Positions 1 through 8,868 of a stretch of DNA of 64,000 nt are shown in pieces; within the stretch, counting starts at the first letter, position 1; each line of letters starts with the position of its first letter. The stretch comes from Buxus sempervirens. Taxonomy: Eukaryota; Streptophyta; Magnoliopsida; Buxales; Buxaceae. Location of the stretch: NCBI GenBank assembly GCA_947561395.2, contig OX387187.1:24781829-24845828 (forward strand). The letters run 5' to 3'. Both the position numbers and the translations under genes were made by a program. The notes under the pieces were generated by a model that was not told where the DNA came from, searched no databases, and saw nothing but the letters and a program-made list of their open reading frames with translations.

Positions 1-381
1 TTATATGGTTCATAAGTGGTTTGGACCTTTTTGAAAAAATTAAATTTTCTAGAAAAAATAGAAAAATCTTTTTGAGTTTTTTGTGAGCCTTCTAAACATA
101 ATCCCCCTGAAGATGAAGGCCCATTAGAACCTTCAGGGAAATGGCATTCCACTATTGGAGTTTTTTTTGGAAGCCGCGTCAGTTTCCCCAACTAACGCTG
201 CTTCAAAGGTAAGGGGAGTTTCCTCCCAATTGTTCAACATAAAATTTTGGGGAGAAGGGGAAATAGCGAAAGCCTGCTCCTCAAGCCCAACATCCGATGT
301 CATCATCACCGAGTGGGTACTGCCCTTTTCTGCTATGGGGCCCAGTCCAGATATACCCTCATCCGGAATCTTCACTGCGGC
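1..381 (-). pseudogene. B1 polyprotein linker between G-patch and RT (partial)
   Basis: The minus-strand translation aligns with the acidic, low-complexity linker of A1 at about 12250-12640, including the shared stretch NNWEETPLTFEA. At 156-175 the linker has a run of eight A residues on the sense strand, where both A elements have nine, so B1 reads through in one frame here. A stop replaces a conserved Trp codon at about 380. The gene continues off the left edge toward RT. Confidence 0.8.
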
Positions 382-1606
382 TCAATCAATGAAAGGTAGC
401 TCGTTGTCACTACCAGTTTTTTCGCCTTCAGTCATGGCGAAGAAAGCCCCCACATCTTCAGAGAAGTCTGTCCGCTGCTCTGGTTGTGGTCCAGGCCCAT
501 CCACTGCTCCCAGTATTGGAGATGGGTTGTATGGTTGCAAGGCTGAAACAAAAAGCTTTTGGAATGGGTTGATGTTGTAGTAAGGAGGCTTGGACTGGTC
601 CATGGGAGGAGATATTTGGATTGTATAGGAAGGTTTAGGGAAACTTTCCTTTAAATGAGGGAGTTTTCCTTTCCTTCTTTCCTCTCCTTCTTCATGCTTC
701 ATCCTCCTCCATCCTCTGGGCTTGAAGCCCAACCCTACTTTAGGGATCAGTTTCTTAGTCGTGATTGGTTCCATCATCCCCTGCAAATTGATTCCCAGGC
801 CTTTCCCTGGGTGAAAGTGGTATTTCTCCATCACTTTCTTTATCATTTCTTCTGCAGTAGTCTGTTTCTTTTCTTTTTTCTCACACCCCCCAGGTATGAA
901 ATTGACCGTTTCAAATTTAAACGAGTGAAACGCAATCTTGTCGACAGTCAAGTTTACATTTATCAAGGGTACATCAGGTGACACGATGGGCGGCACCAAG
1001 TTTTCGGCTAGGACTGTTATCACCCTTTGCCCTCTTACATATTTCACCCTTTGGTGGTGCGTGGATGGTATTGCCCTAGCCGAATGTATCCACGGCCTTC
1101 CTAGGAGCAGATTGAAGGCTGCGGGTATATCCATCACCTCAAACGTGATGTTAAAGATATTCGGCCCAATTGTGACCGGCAGTTCAATCTCCCCTAGGGA
1201 GTGGGTCTTGGAGCTATCAAAAGCCCTCACTATCCGCCCATTTTGCTTGATCCTTGACTGGTCCAAACTAAGCTTGGTAAAAGTGATTAACGGGCAAACG
1301 TTTAACGTCGACCCGTTGTCAATTAGAACCCGTGCAATCATGCAGCCCTTACAAAGCACTGTGATGTGAAAATGGTCAACATGATAACACCCACCTGGGC
1401 TGATCTCACCCTCTGAGAAACTTATCACATTATGTGACAAGATTTAACCAACCATTTTGCCAAGCTGGTCTGGATCGATTGTCTGGGATACGTGTGCACT
1501 CTGTAGCACCTTTAACAAGGCATCCCTATGCTTTTCGGAATTCCGCAAAAGGCCCAGTATTGAAATCTGGGCCGAGACCTTGTTCAACTGATCAACAAGA
1601 TTGAAT
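382..1606 (-). pseudogene. B1 retropepsin-like protease plus G-patch domain
   Basis: The minus-strand frame contains the aspartic protease signature VLIDNGSTLNVCP (D-N-G-S in place of the usual D-T/S-G) followed by the hydrophobic FNLLLGRPWIH flap-distal motif. About 150 residues later comes a glycine-rich segment, HPGKGLGINLQG...VGLGFKP, that fits the G-patch consensus. The order gag-protease-G-patch-RT matches A1 and A2. A stop codon near 1442 replaces the Gln of a conserved GQI motif, separating this piece from gag. Protease would mature Gag-Pol; the G-patch would bind nucleic acid or a partner protein. Both roles are family knowledge, not shown here. Confidence 0.82.
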
Positions 1607-2535
1607 TCACTTTTTTTTGATTATTTTTATGAGGTCTGCTGCCTCATTTTCTGCACCCTGGGGGGTGTCTTCTCCTATTTTTGCGTTTCCTTTTTGTTTT
1701 CTTTTTTCTTCATTTTCTTTTTTTTCTTTTTCTGCTTCTGTCTCCTTCTCCTTCTCTTCACCCCCTGCACATTTCCCTGACCTCGTCATGAGGTTCACTT
1801 CCTCTTGGTTCTGGTTCCTAACCATTGGAACCGTAGCCGTGATTCCCTCGCTGTAATTCCATGGTACAGCGGCCTCAGAGTAGGCTAATTTAGGGACGTT
1901 AACCACTAGTGGCTGGAGTTTGGACCGGGATGTATGGGCCGGTTTAGGGATAGTCTGGGCTGGCTGAACATTTACAACTAAGGGTTGAATTTTGGAATTT
2001 GTGGGGACAGAAGAAGTGATAGAAGCAGTGGTGGGGTCAAGGTTGATGACCAGTGGAGCCTTTGATGGCTTGGATGGTGAGCAAATGGGTGGACTGCAAT
2101 TGAAGACCAATGGAGGCCTTGCAGTATTCATCTGGGCCATGAGTGAAGAGACCCGGTTTAAAGAGGAGCTTATGTCCTCAGCAGCAGGATTATTTTTCTG
2201 GGAGACCATGTTGATCTCCTCCTCTCCCTCCTCTGGGAAAAATCGGACCTGGACAGTGGTCCATACTGGAGCTATAAGCTGGGATGGGTCAAAGGCCCTT
2301 CTGGTGGTGGATATGGCTGTGATGGAGTTGGATGGGCCTGCCCCATTGTGGTACGGCAGAGGGTTCTGCCCAATATCATTTCCCAACGGGGCAGGTGCAG
2401 CAGTGTTAAAGACCAAAGCCTTCTGGTCCAACAAGTCCTGGACCGCATGCTTCAGCATCCAGCAAGTGTCAGTAGAGTGCCCCGGTGCACCCATGTGATA
2501 ATTGCATGTGATTGCTGGATCAAAATTTCTACCCT
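1607..2535 (-). pseudogene. B1 gag C-terminal half: zinc knuckle and proline-rich region
   Basis: The minus-strand translation starts inside the unusual knuckle (C-X2-H-X5-H-X4-C, visible as YHMGAPGHSTDTCWMLKHA) and runs through a Pro/Ser-rich segment with repeated PLVVNV motifs into a charged, Lys/Glu-rich stretch ending in KIIKK. There an extra A in a poly-A run (1612-1619 as T on the plus strand) shifts the frame. The right edge at 2535 is the A1 insertion point; the next gag codons resume at 23240 reading left. The segment is like A1 10177-11070 but visibly diverged. Confidence 0.82.
2531..2535. repeat. Target-site duplication ACCCT, left copy (A1)
   Basis: The five bases ACCCT immediately precede the TG of the A1 5' LTR and recur at 23192-23196 immediately after the CA of its 3' LTR. 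The match is perfect and proves that 2536-23191 entered as one unit. Confidence 0.95.
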
Positions 2536-2652
2536 TGTAGACACCCCAAATTGCACTACAAAATGAGAAAATAATAAAAAAATGTAATTAAAGCTTAAAA
2601 AAGGTCCAAAATGCATAAAAATTGACTAAACAAGCTTTGCCCGTATTCCATT

Positions 2653-2756
2653 CACGGGCCGGTCGCGCCCGAGATCGCTCTACGGTCAGGCGCGCCCGTA
2701 GTAACTATACGGTCACCATTGGACCGTAGTGCATTTACGATCACTAAAGACACGTG
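2653..2756 (+). repeat. A-family U3 hairpin quartet, 28-bp period
   Basis: Four near-palindromes start at 2653, 2681, 2708 and 2736. The clearest is 2708-2728, arms TACGGTC and GACCGTA around a 7-base loop. The first has arms CACGGGC/GCCCGAG, the second is 20 bases with one arm mismatch, and the fourth is degenerate. They lie about 190 bp upstream of the TATA box. The same arrangement recurs in the A1 3' LTR (21506-21609) and the A2 LTR (51400-51503). Confidence 0.85.
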
Positions 2757-2941
2757 CGAGTTTTGTCCTTCTCTCGATTTCAGAGCTTTATCTTTAGTCC
2801 AATATATCTTTAAATGAGCGAATTACGTATTTTATTCGCTGAAGCCACCTTGGTTGGATATGGATGGCATTATCTTGTATTTAACTCAAACTGAAACTCT
2901 ATCTTGCCAAACCCTGAACCAACCATGCCCCTGTGCTTGCC

Positions 2942-2950
2942 TATAAATAG
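2942..2950 (+). promoter_or_regulatory. A1 LTR TATA box
   Basis: TATAAATAG sits in a locally GC-richer stretch and is conserved at 21796-21804 and 51691-51699. It is the only good TATA box in the U3. Transcription would begin around 2970-2980, defining the start of R. Confidence 0.8.
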
Positions 2951-3040
2951 AGGTGAGATTCTCAAGCTGAGGGCCACGAAATTTTGAAGTCTAAGAAGCT
3001 CCAAGAGAAGAAGAGGAATCCTTGCTGTTCTGCTTGCTCA

Positions 3041-3052
3041 ATCCAGGTAAGT
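3041..3052 (+). promoter_or_regulatory. Predicted leader-intron 5' splice site in A1 R region
   Basis: ATCCAG|GTAAGT, with the cut after 3046, matches the consensus donor exactly. It lies about 70 bases after the expected transcription start. The donor is conserved in the A2 LTR (51803/51804), the B LTRs (31646/31645 and 36601/36600, minus) and the C LTR (37753/37754), although surrounding sequence differs. The matching acceptor is at 8814-8815 just before gag. The exon between TATA box and donor has no ATG. Confidence 0.6.
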
Positions 3053-3171
3053 CCCTTTTCCCTTTTATTTTCTGTCTTCAATTCTAGAAGTAATAGGATC
3101 ATCTCTATTACTGTAGAATAAGGCCATCTTTTGTTTAGTATTCCTAAACTTGTCTCTAAGTACCAAAAGAG

Positions 3172-3360
3172 TCTCTCTAGCCGTAAAACGTGAAGAGAGA
3201 GCTAGGGGAAAAGAGAACAGGTGGATCCCTATAATAGAACCCCATATCTGTTTTTCTCCCTTTTTTAGAATAAAGCCTGTGATTGTGTTTGTGTAACCAA
3301 ACCTATTTCCAAGTACCTCAAGAGTCTCTCTAGCCGTAAAACGTGAAGAGAGAGCTAGGG
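3172..3360 (+). repeat. 153-bp tandem duplication in A1 LTR with conserved CTAGCCGTAAAACGTGAAG motif
   Basis: CTAGCCGTAAAACGTGAAG and its flanks (CTCTCT before, AGAGAG after, then CTAGGGGAAAAGAGAACAG) occur twice, 153 bp apart, downstream of the splice donor. The pair is present in all A LTRs (51935 and 52089 in A2). B and C LTRs have one copy (31492-31510 and 36447-36465 minus; 37875-37893 plus). The CTCTCT/AGAGAG arms can form a stem enclosing the motif. Confidence 0.8.
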
Positions 3361-4339
3361 GAAAAGAGAACAGGTGGATCCGTAGGGTAGAGCCCCATGT
3401 GCTCTAATTTGTGAGATGTGGCTGCTTTGAATATCCTGACCATGTTTTAATGCTTTTTATGATATATCTGAATGAATAACATGAATCCATGATGTTTATA
3501 GCATGAGATCCCCACTTTTTGATAAAATTTGGATTTTCCACATATTTGCACCTACAGCACTGTTTTCGTGATTTTTGTGGTTTTAGGCTATGATCTTGGA
3601 TTTATCATGATCAATATGATAGATCTGGATCCAGAAGCCTGAAAGTAAATTCTAGGGTTTCATGAGATGTGGTTTTTAAATCGTTTTTCATTATTGAGAG
3701 AAGACCCTACGGTCTAAATTCTCCCATTTTGGTGTTTTTCATCAATGTGGGTATTTTTGGATTTTATTTTCAGATTTCATGTGAAATTTGGGCTATATCT
3801 ATATCCTGAACTATTCAAGTTCAATTTTGAAATATTTTATAAAAATCATATTTTTCTAGATTTCTAGAATTTGACTTGAAGCCAGATTTTTGGATTTTTC
3901 ACTTTAAATTGATTTTATCTGAATTTTATTTTGGTCATGAAACCCTAGGAATGGTATGATCATATTTGACAGTTCTGGATCAATCAGACGATTCATATGA
4001 AAAAACCATAAAATTTTTGTCTTTTTTGTGAGTTTTCCTAATTTTTATAGCAAGCCTTTTTTCCTTTAATTTAACATGAACAATGCCTGGCAACCACCTT
4101 GTGTTGATGAATAGGGGTGCCTAACACCTTCCCCTGTTCATAACCTAATCCCCTTACCTATCTCTGGTTGTTTTTAAAGGAGGGATATTTTTACCCTAAA
4201 ATTGCCTTTTGTGCTTATTTAATATTTTGGTGTCCATTCACACCTAGATTGAATGGTGGCGACTCTTTGTTTAATTTGATCCCGTGTGATGATTGAGGAA
4301 GTCAATGGAGAAATTTGATTTTTTTCCATGTCTCACAAC

Positions 4340-4358
4340 TGGCGACTTTGCTGGGGAC
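4340..4358 (+). other. A1 primer-binding site
   Basis: TGGCGACTTTGCTGGGGAC starts two bases after the LTR end. The same position holds TGGCGACTCTGCTGGGGAC in A2 and TGGCGACTCCGCTGGGGAC in B2. It is not the initiator-methionine PBS (TGGTATCAGAGC). I recall tRNA-Arg primers being reported for Ogre/Tat elements, but matching to a tRNA set is needed. It lies inside the predicted leader intron, so only unspliced RNA could prime. Confidence 0.85.
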
Positions 4359-4754
4359 TTGTGGATTTGAGCCTTTTGGTGTTTTAGTTCATGTTTTTGA
4401 TTTTTTGATTTGCTTGCTATTTTAGGTTCTTAAGCTTGTTGGGTATGTTTTAAATCTGAATTATTGCTTAAGAATTCATGGGGGCAGAAACATGTTTAAT
4501 TTTGATTTATAGGATTGTTTCTACAAACATGCGTAGGGGAGGTTCGTTTTGATGAACTATGCTTATTTCTTACTATATTTTTATGATAGCATGTTTTAAT
4601 TTTCAGCATGATCTCCATGATGATTTTGGGTGTATAACATGATCATATGTTTGCATGATTAGATGATTTTTTTATGAGCATGTTTTAGGTGCTATATGAT
4701 TGATTTATTTACTTGTTTATTTTAAATATGCTTTCCTATTATGCCTTGGTTTGT

Positions 4755-5170
4755 TTATGCATGGTTGCGAAAAGAGTGGCAAGGGTTTGGGATGTTGTGA
4801 ATGCACCCAATTTTTACAATGCACTGTGCATATTTATTTTTTTACACAGCCTACCCTTAACCTATAGGAAGTTGAACCCGAATGTGTGTAGCTTGGCGCA
4901 ACGAGGTTGATACTTCGGAAAGCGAAAGTGAAAACATTCACCTTAGAACTTTGAGCTAATGATGTGATGATAACGTGGATCTGGGATTCTGGTCATCACT
5001 AGGCTTGAGTGCTAAGTTGCCATTAAGCCAAAACCCAAAACCCCTACGCTTGAAGGTGGAGTTACACGTTTTTGGCTAAAGTATACAATTACGTGGGGAT
5101 ACGGGTTTGTATGATTGTGGGAAGGCCTGTGCATGGCTTACAAACCAGGGCATAATGCGGATGCCATACT
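4755..5170 (+). other. Conserved leader core shared by A and B elements
   Basis: Blocks such as AGAGTGGCAAGGGTTTGGG, CCTATAGGAAGTTGAACC, GTGTGTAGCTTGGCGC and CGGAAAGCGAAAGTGAAAAC occur in the same order in A1, A2 (about 53515-53960), B1 (about 29090-28680, minus) and B2 (about 33890-33480, minus). LTR U3 and array sequences of A and B are not alignable by eye, so this non-coding core stands out. It has no open frame. Confidence 0.75.
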
Positions 5171-5578
5171 GAAGGTAAACAAGGTAACAAGGTAATCCTA
5201 TTTTTATTGCATTATCTTCATGTCATAGGGGTGCCATGGTGCCCATTGGTTCGGGATAAAATTGGTCCAAAAATATGCATATTTTCTAAAATTGGTGCAG
5301 CCCATAGGAAGAGTTTCTAACTCTGTTTAGAATCAATCCTACCCTATGTTCATACAAGAGGCAACAAAAGGGTACCAAATTCTTGAGTATGGTGTAAATT
5401 TGAAGGGTACATGTGCCTTCCTAAACATGTGTTTTAGCAAAAAGGTCAAAGCCCACTTTGGGACAGTTTAGAAGCTCTGCAATGGGTGAACCGTATGTTT
5501 GGATGAGCAATCAAAGTGATCAAATCATGTAAAAACTGAAAAAAAACATAAAAGAGCTCTGTAAAACCGCATTTAGTA

Positions 5579-5683
5579 CACGGGCTGGGCTTGCTCGTAT
5601 TGGTTATACGGGCTGAGCTCGCCCGTGTTGGTCATACGGTCATGGCTTGCTCGTAACATGAACACGGGCAAGGCCGGACCGTG
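5579..5683 (+). repeat. A1 leader hairpin quartet, exact 28-bp period
   Basis: Four 21-base units start at 5579, 5607, 5635 and 5663. Each is 7-base arm, 7-base loop, 7-base arm, followed by a 7-base spacer. The best is 5607-5627, arms TACGGGC and GCCCGTG around loop TGAGCTC, whose GAGCTC is itself palindromic. A2 has the same quartet at 54353-54457 with the same period, and its first unit is a more perfect hairpin. Confidence 0.85.
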
Positions 5684-5845
5684 GTGAATATACGGTTTTC
5701 TCGGAATAGTAAACTTTAATCAGTTTTTCTTACTAAAATATTCCTTTAACCCTTAAATAATAATAAAGGGAAACTAGTTTGAATAAAATGCTTCAGAAAA
5801 AAAAATAATAATTGAATAAAAAAAATGTGTGAGAGAAAGGTTCCT

Positions 5846-8625
5846 TGGGCTTCTGAAAGCCTTTGAATTTCAGACTTTTTCAAAACTCCTGGGCCTCTGA
5901 AAGCCTTTTGTGCGTACCTAAAAGTGGTCGTACGACGAGGCGCACGTGGTGATGCGCGTGCCTCAGAACTATTTTGGAGTCGCCACTGCCTGAGAGGTGC
6001 AGGCAGACACAAGGGGTGCCTATACAGGTCTATTTTTACTGGTCTGCGGCTTTTTAGAGATTTGAGGTAAGTTCTCGGTTACGTCCAGGGAAGTTCGAAG
6101 ACACCTTGGCCTGCCCCGTCGATTTGACGGGTCGCTCGGGTCTCCCTAGTTTTGACTCAACTTAATCTCACCCTTTTCCTATGCCAACATGCTTATTTTT
6201 GGTCTAGTGGGGACCATTGAAGGTGTAGGCCCCTTTATTATTGATTTTATCTTTTTAGCCCTTTGAGTGAAATGAGTCGGGTGTGGGCCCCATTGGAAGG
6301 CCCACAGTAGATCAAATTGGACTGTCAAATCCAAGGTCTATTTTGGGTTTTTGGGGTTGCTTGAAATTGTGTGGGCCCCTGTGTGGGCCTACAGTGGTGC
6401 AATACTTAAAAAAAACCTTGTTGATCCCCTACCAATCAAACCAAGAAAAAAAATGAAATGAAATGACAACATATTAAGAAGGGATTAAGGGGACTTAATA
6501 GGGGTACATTAGAACTTGAAGATGAGGAAGGGAACATGGTCCCTTTTTGAAAATAAAGAGAATGCCTTTGAATCACACTTTACCCCATACCATCGAATCA
6601 TCTTTCTATCATGGTGACTTCTTTGTATGTAGGAAAAGGGGAGAAAAATCCAACACATTTGCTAGAACAAAAGTTAGTGAGTCCTGAAGAATTTCATTGA
6701 TAAAAGTAGCTCATCTTTTCATATTTGCAGTGAAAACTTACTAGAAGCTTACCTAGGATTGCTTGAAGGTGTTGAATCCCTTTGAAGCTCCTCCAGCAGT
6801 GTAACAGCTCTATTTCAAGTTTAGGGGAAAGAACTTTAGGCTTCTTTTGGGTTTGGAATGAAGGGGGGATGATGGAGAGGTTTTTTGGTATATTTGGCCA
6901 GAACTTGGGGGCTTTGGCAAGGTTAGAAAGAGGCTTTGGACAGCATAACGGCTCTACTTCAAGCTCAAAAGGTGATTTCTAAACCTATCTTTGGTTTGCA
7001 AGAAAATAAAAGAGGTTTGGGTTTGACAGGGGTTGGCTGTAGCAGGGGTTTAGACAGGGAAGAGAGAGGGTAGAGAGGGGGCTAGCTTGCTTGAGGGGAG
7101 ATCAAGGAGGAAGAGAGAAAGGGGAGAAGAGAGGGGTTTTTTGCTTGAAATGGAATGGGGGGTGGCCCCCCTTTTATAGTTGAAAAATTGTCCTAAAATT
7201 GAATTTTAATCACCTTTCTTGACTGAATTTTAATTTCATAACCAAGGTAACTAAAATTTAATTTTCATCCTTATCCATCCAACACATCATTCTTATCCAT
7301 ATTATGGACATGTGGTTGTTATTTTTTGTTTATTTTTTATTTATTTTAATCTTAAGATTCTTTTAAGTTTTATCATTATTTTATTCTTAAGATTTGTTTG
7401 TTAGAAGACACTTGTGTTTTCTATTTTTCATTTTATTTTTGATTTAGTTTAATTGTTAGATATTTACAAAATATTATTATTTTATTCTTAGATTTTTATT
7501 TTTTGTCCTTTCTTCAATCTTGCCACGTGTGCAGATTTTCCGAGATTTTTGACTGCTCATAACTTTCTCATTTGACATCCGATTTCAGTAAACTTGGTGT
7601 CGTTGGAATCAGGTTGAGATTCCCTATCCATTAAGCTAAAGGTTGGCAGCAAACTCGGGCTTTTTAGCAGAAGTGCAGACTCGCGTCCCGGAGCCAGTTT
7701 TGCTCATATCTCCTTATCCGGGACTCCGATTCTAGCAAACTCAGTTGCGTTGGAGTTGTGTCGATGCACCCTTTCTGCTGATATCCAATTGAGCAGCTAA
7801 TTCGGAGTTCTGCAGAAAGCCGATTTATGCTATTTCCAGATTTGACCAGCCCATAACTTCTTCATTTGGACTCCGATTTGAGCAAACTCAGTGGCGTTAG
7901 AACCGTATCGGAATCCTCTTTCCAATGGTATGAAGTTTAGTGGTTAATTTGCACCTGATCAAAAAGTCAACTTTTTGAGCCCTTCAGGTTTGACTTTTTC
8001 AATTAGGGTTTTATTCTTTCATTTTTGGGGGTGCAAAAATGAGGTGCTGACACCTTTGAATTTCAGATTTTTCAAAAATCCTTGGGCCTCTGAAAGCCTT
8101 TGAATTTCAGACTTTTTCTCAAAAACTCTTTGGGCCTCTGAAAGCCTTTGAATTTCATACCTTTTTTTTTTTGGGCCTCTGAAAGCCTTTGAATTTCAGA
8201 TCTTTGGGCCTCTGAAAGCCTTTGAATTTCAAACCTCTTTCTTTTTGGGCCTCTGAAAGCCTTTGAATTTCAGATCTTTTGGGCTTCTGAAAGCCTTTGA
8301 ATTTCGGACCTTTTTCTTTTGGGCCTCTGAAAGTCTTTGAATTTCAGATCTTTGGGCCTCTTAAAGCCTTTGAATTTCAAACTTTTTTCTCAAAAACTCT
8401 TTGGGCCTCTGAAAGCCTTTGAATTTCAGACTTTCATAAAAAATCCTCGGGCCTCTGAAAGCCTTTCAATTTCAGACATTTTCTCAAAATATCCCTGGGC
8501 CTCTGAAAGCCTTTGAATTTCAGACCTTTTCCAAAAATATCCCTGGGCCTCTGAAAGCCTTTGAATTTCAGACCTTTTTCAAAAACCCCCCGGGCCTCTG
8601 AAAGCCTTTGAATTTCAGATCTTTC
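5846..8625 (+). repeat. A1 leader tandem array (GGCCTCTGAAAGCCTTTGAA units), split by E1
   Basis: Units of about 30-50 bp share GGCCTCTGAAAGCCTTTG followed by AATTTCAGAC and a T-rich spacer of variable length. One to two units lie before E1 (5846-5908) and about a dozen after it (8053-8625). The homologous uninterrupted array in A2 is 54608-55306. Within a unit, TGAAAG/CTTTGA-type arms can pair. No reading frame is shared among units. Confidence 0.85.
5909..8052 (-). mobile_element. Solo LTR E1 (2144 bp) inside A1 leader array
   Basis: TG at 5909 and CA at 8052, with duplication CCTTT at 5904-5908 and 8053-8057; removing it restores the array unit. Its termini and the GGAGTCGCCACTGCCTGA block near the left end match E2 and E3. 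Read on the minus strand it starts TGTCAGCACCTCATTTTTGC, like the other families' LTR starts, and has TATAAAAG at 7178-7171. Three roughly 145-bp repeats around CCGATT...GCAAACTCAGT lie at 7545-7950. No gag or pol is present, so it is a solo LTR. Short frames inside look spurious. Confidence 0.88.
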
Positions 8626-8644
8626 TCTCTTTTTTGTGGGACCT

Positions 8645-8669
8645 GTTGGAAGCCCTAGAATATTCCAAC
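8645..8669 (+). other. A1 leader hairpin homologous to the B array unit
   Basis: Arms GTTGGAA (8645-8651) and TTCCAAC (8663-8669) enclose an 11-base loop GCCCTAGAATA, preceded by TGTGGGACC. A2 has the same at 55327-55351. In B1 the corresponding unit is tandemly repeated with arms CTTGGAA/TTCCAAG and the same loop (minus sense), so the outer pair has swapped. Confidence 0.75.
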
Positions 8670-8799
8670 AACTCAATTCAAAAAGAAAAAAAGAAAAAAG
8701 AAGCAAATAAAGAAAAAATCCAAACTCGTGTTCACCCAGCTTGCACATAGGCATTCCTAGGCATGTGAATGAGATTAATTGGGCACTGATATTTTTTCC

Positions 8800-8818
8800 T
8801 TTATTTTGTGGCCAGGTA
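8800..8818 (+). promoter_or_regulatory. Predicted leader-intron 3' splice site before A1 gag
   Basis: A pyrimidine-rich tract (ATTTTTTCCTTTATTTTG) leads to GGCCAG|GTAC, with the cut after 8815. The first ATG after it is the gag start at 8869, in the context GCGCCATGA. The acceptor is conserved in A2 (55486) and in B1 (27046, minus: TTTTCCTGATCCAG|GTAC). Confidence 0.55.
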
Positions 8819-8868
8819 CTAATACACTTGCAATCATAGCTCCTGTAACCAGATCAAGAGCTCGCGCC

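Larger units (their letters stand above)
2536..4337 (+). repeat. A1 5' LTR (1802 bp)
   Basis: Begins TGTAGACACCCC and ends GTCTCACA. It aligns over its whole length with 21389-23191 and with 51283-53112. U3 carries a hairpin quartet (2653-2756) and a TATA box (2942-2950). A strong splice donor follows at 3046/3047, then two copies of a 153-bp unit with the motif AGCCGTAAAACGTGAAG, then AT-rich sequence to the end. Polyadenylation signals were not assigned with confidence. Confidence 0.95.
4359..5845 (+). other. A1 non-coding leader, proximal part
   Basis: There is no credible gene; short frames are not conserved between copies. It aligns with A2 53134-54607. It holds a conserved core (about 4755-5170) shared with the otherwise diverged B leaders, a stretch with many short ATGs, and the hairpin quartet at 5579-5683. 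As part of unspliced genomic RNA it is the likely place for packaging and dimerisation signals (inference). Confidence 0.75.

Noticed and set aside
8434..8754. Minus-strand frame with KFKGFQRPRD repeats
   Set aside because: Translation of the A1 leader array. The uninterrupted A2 array does not preserve the frame.
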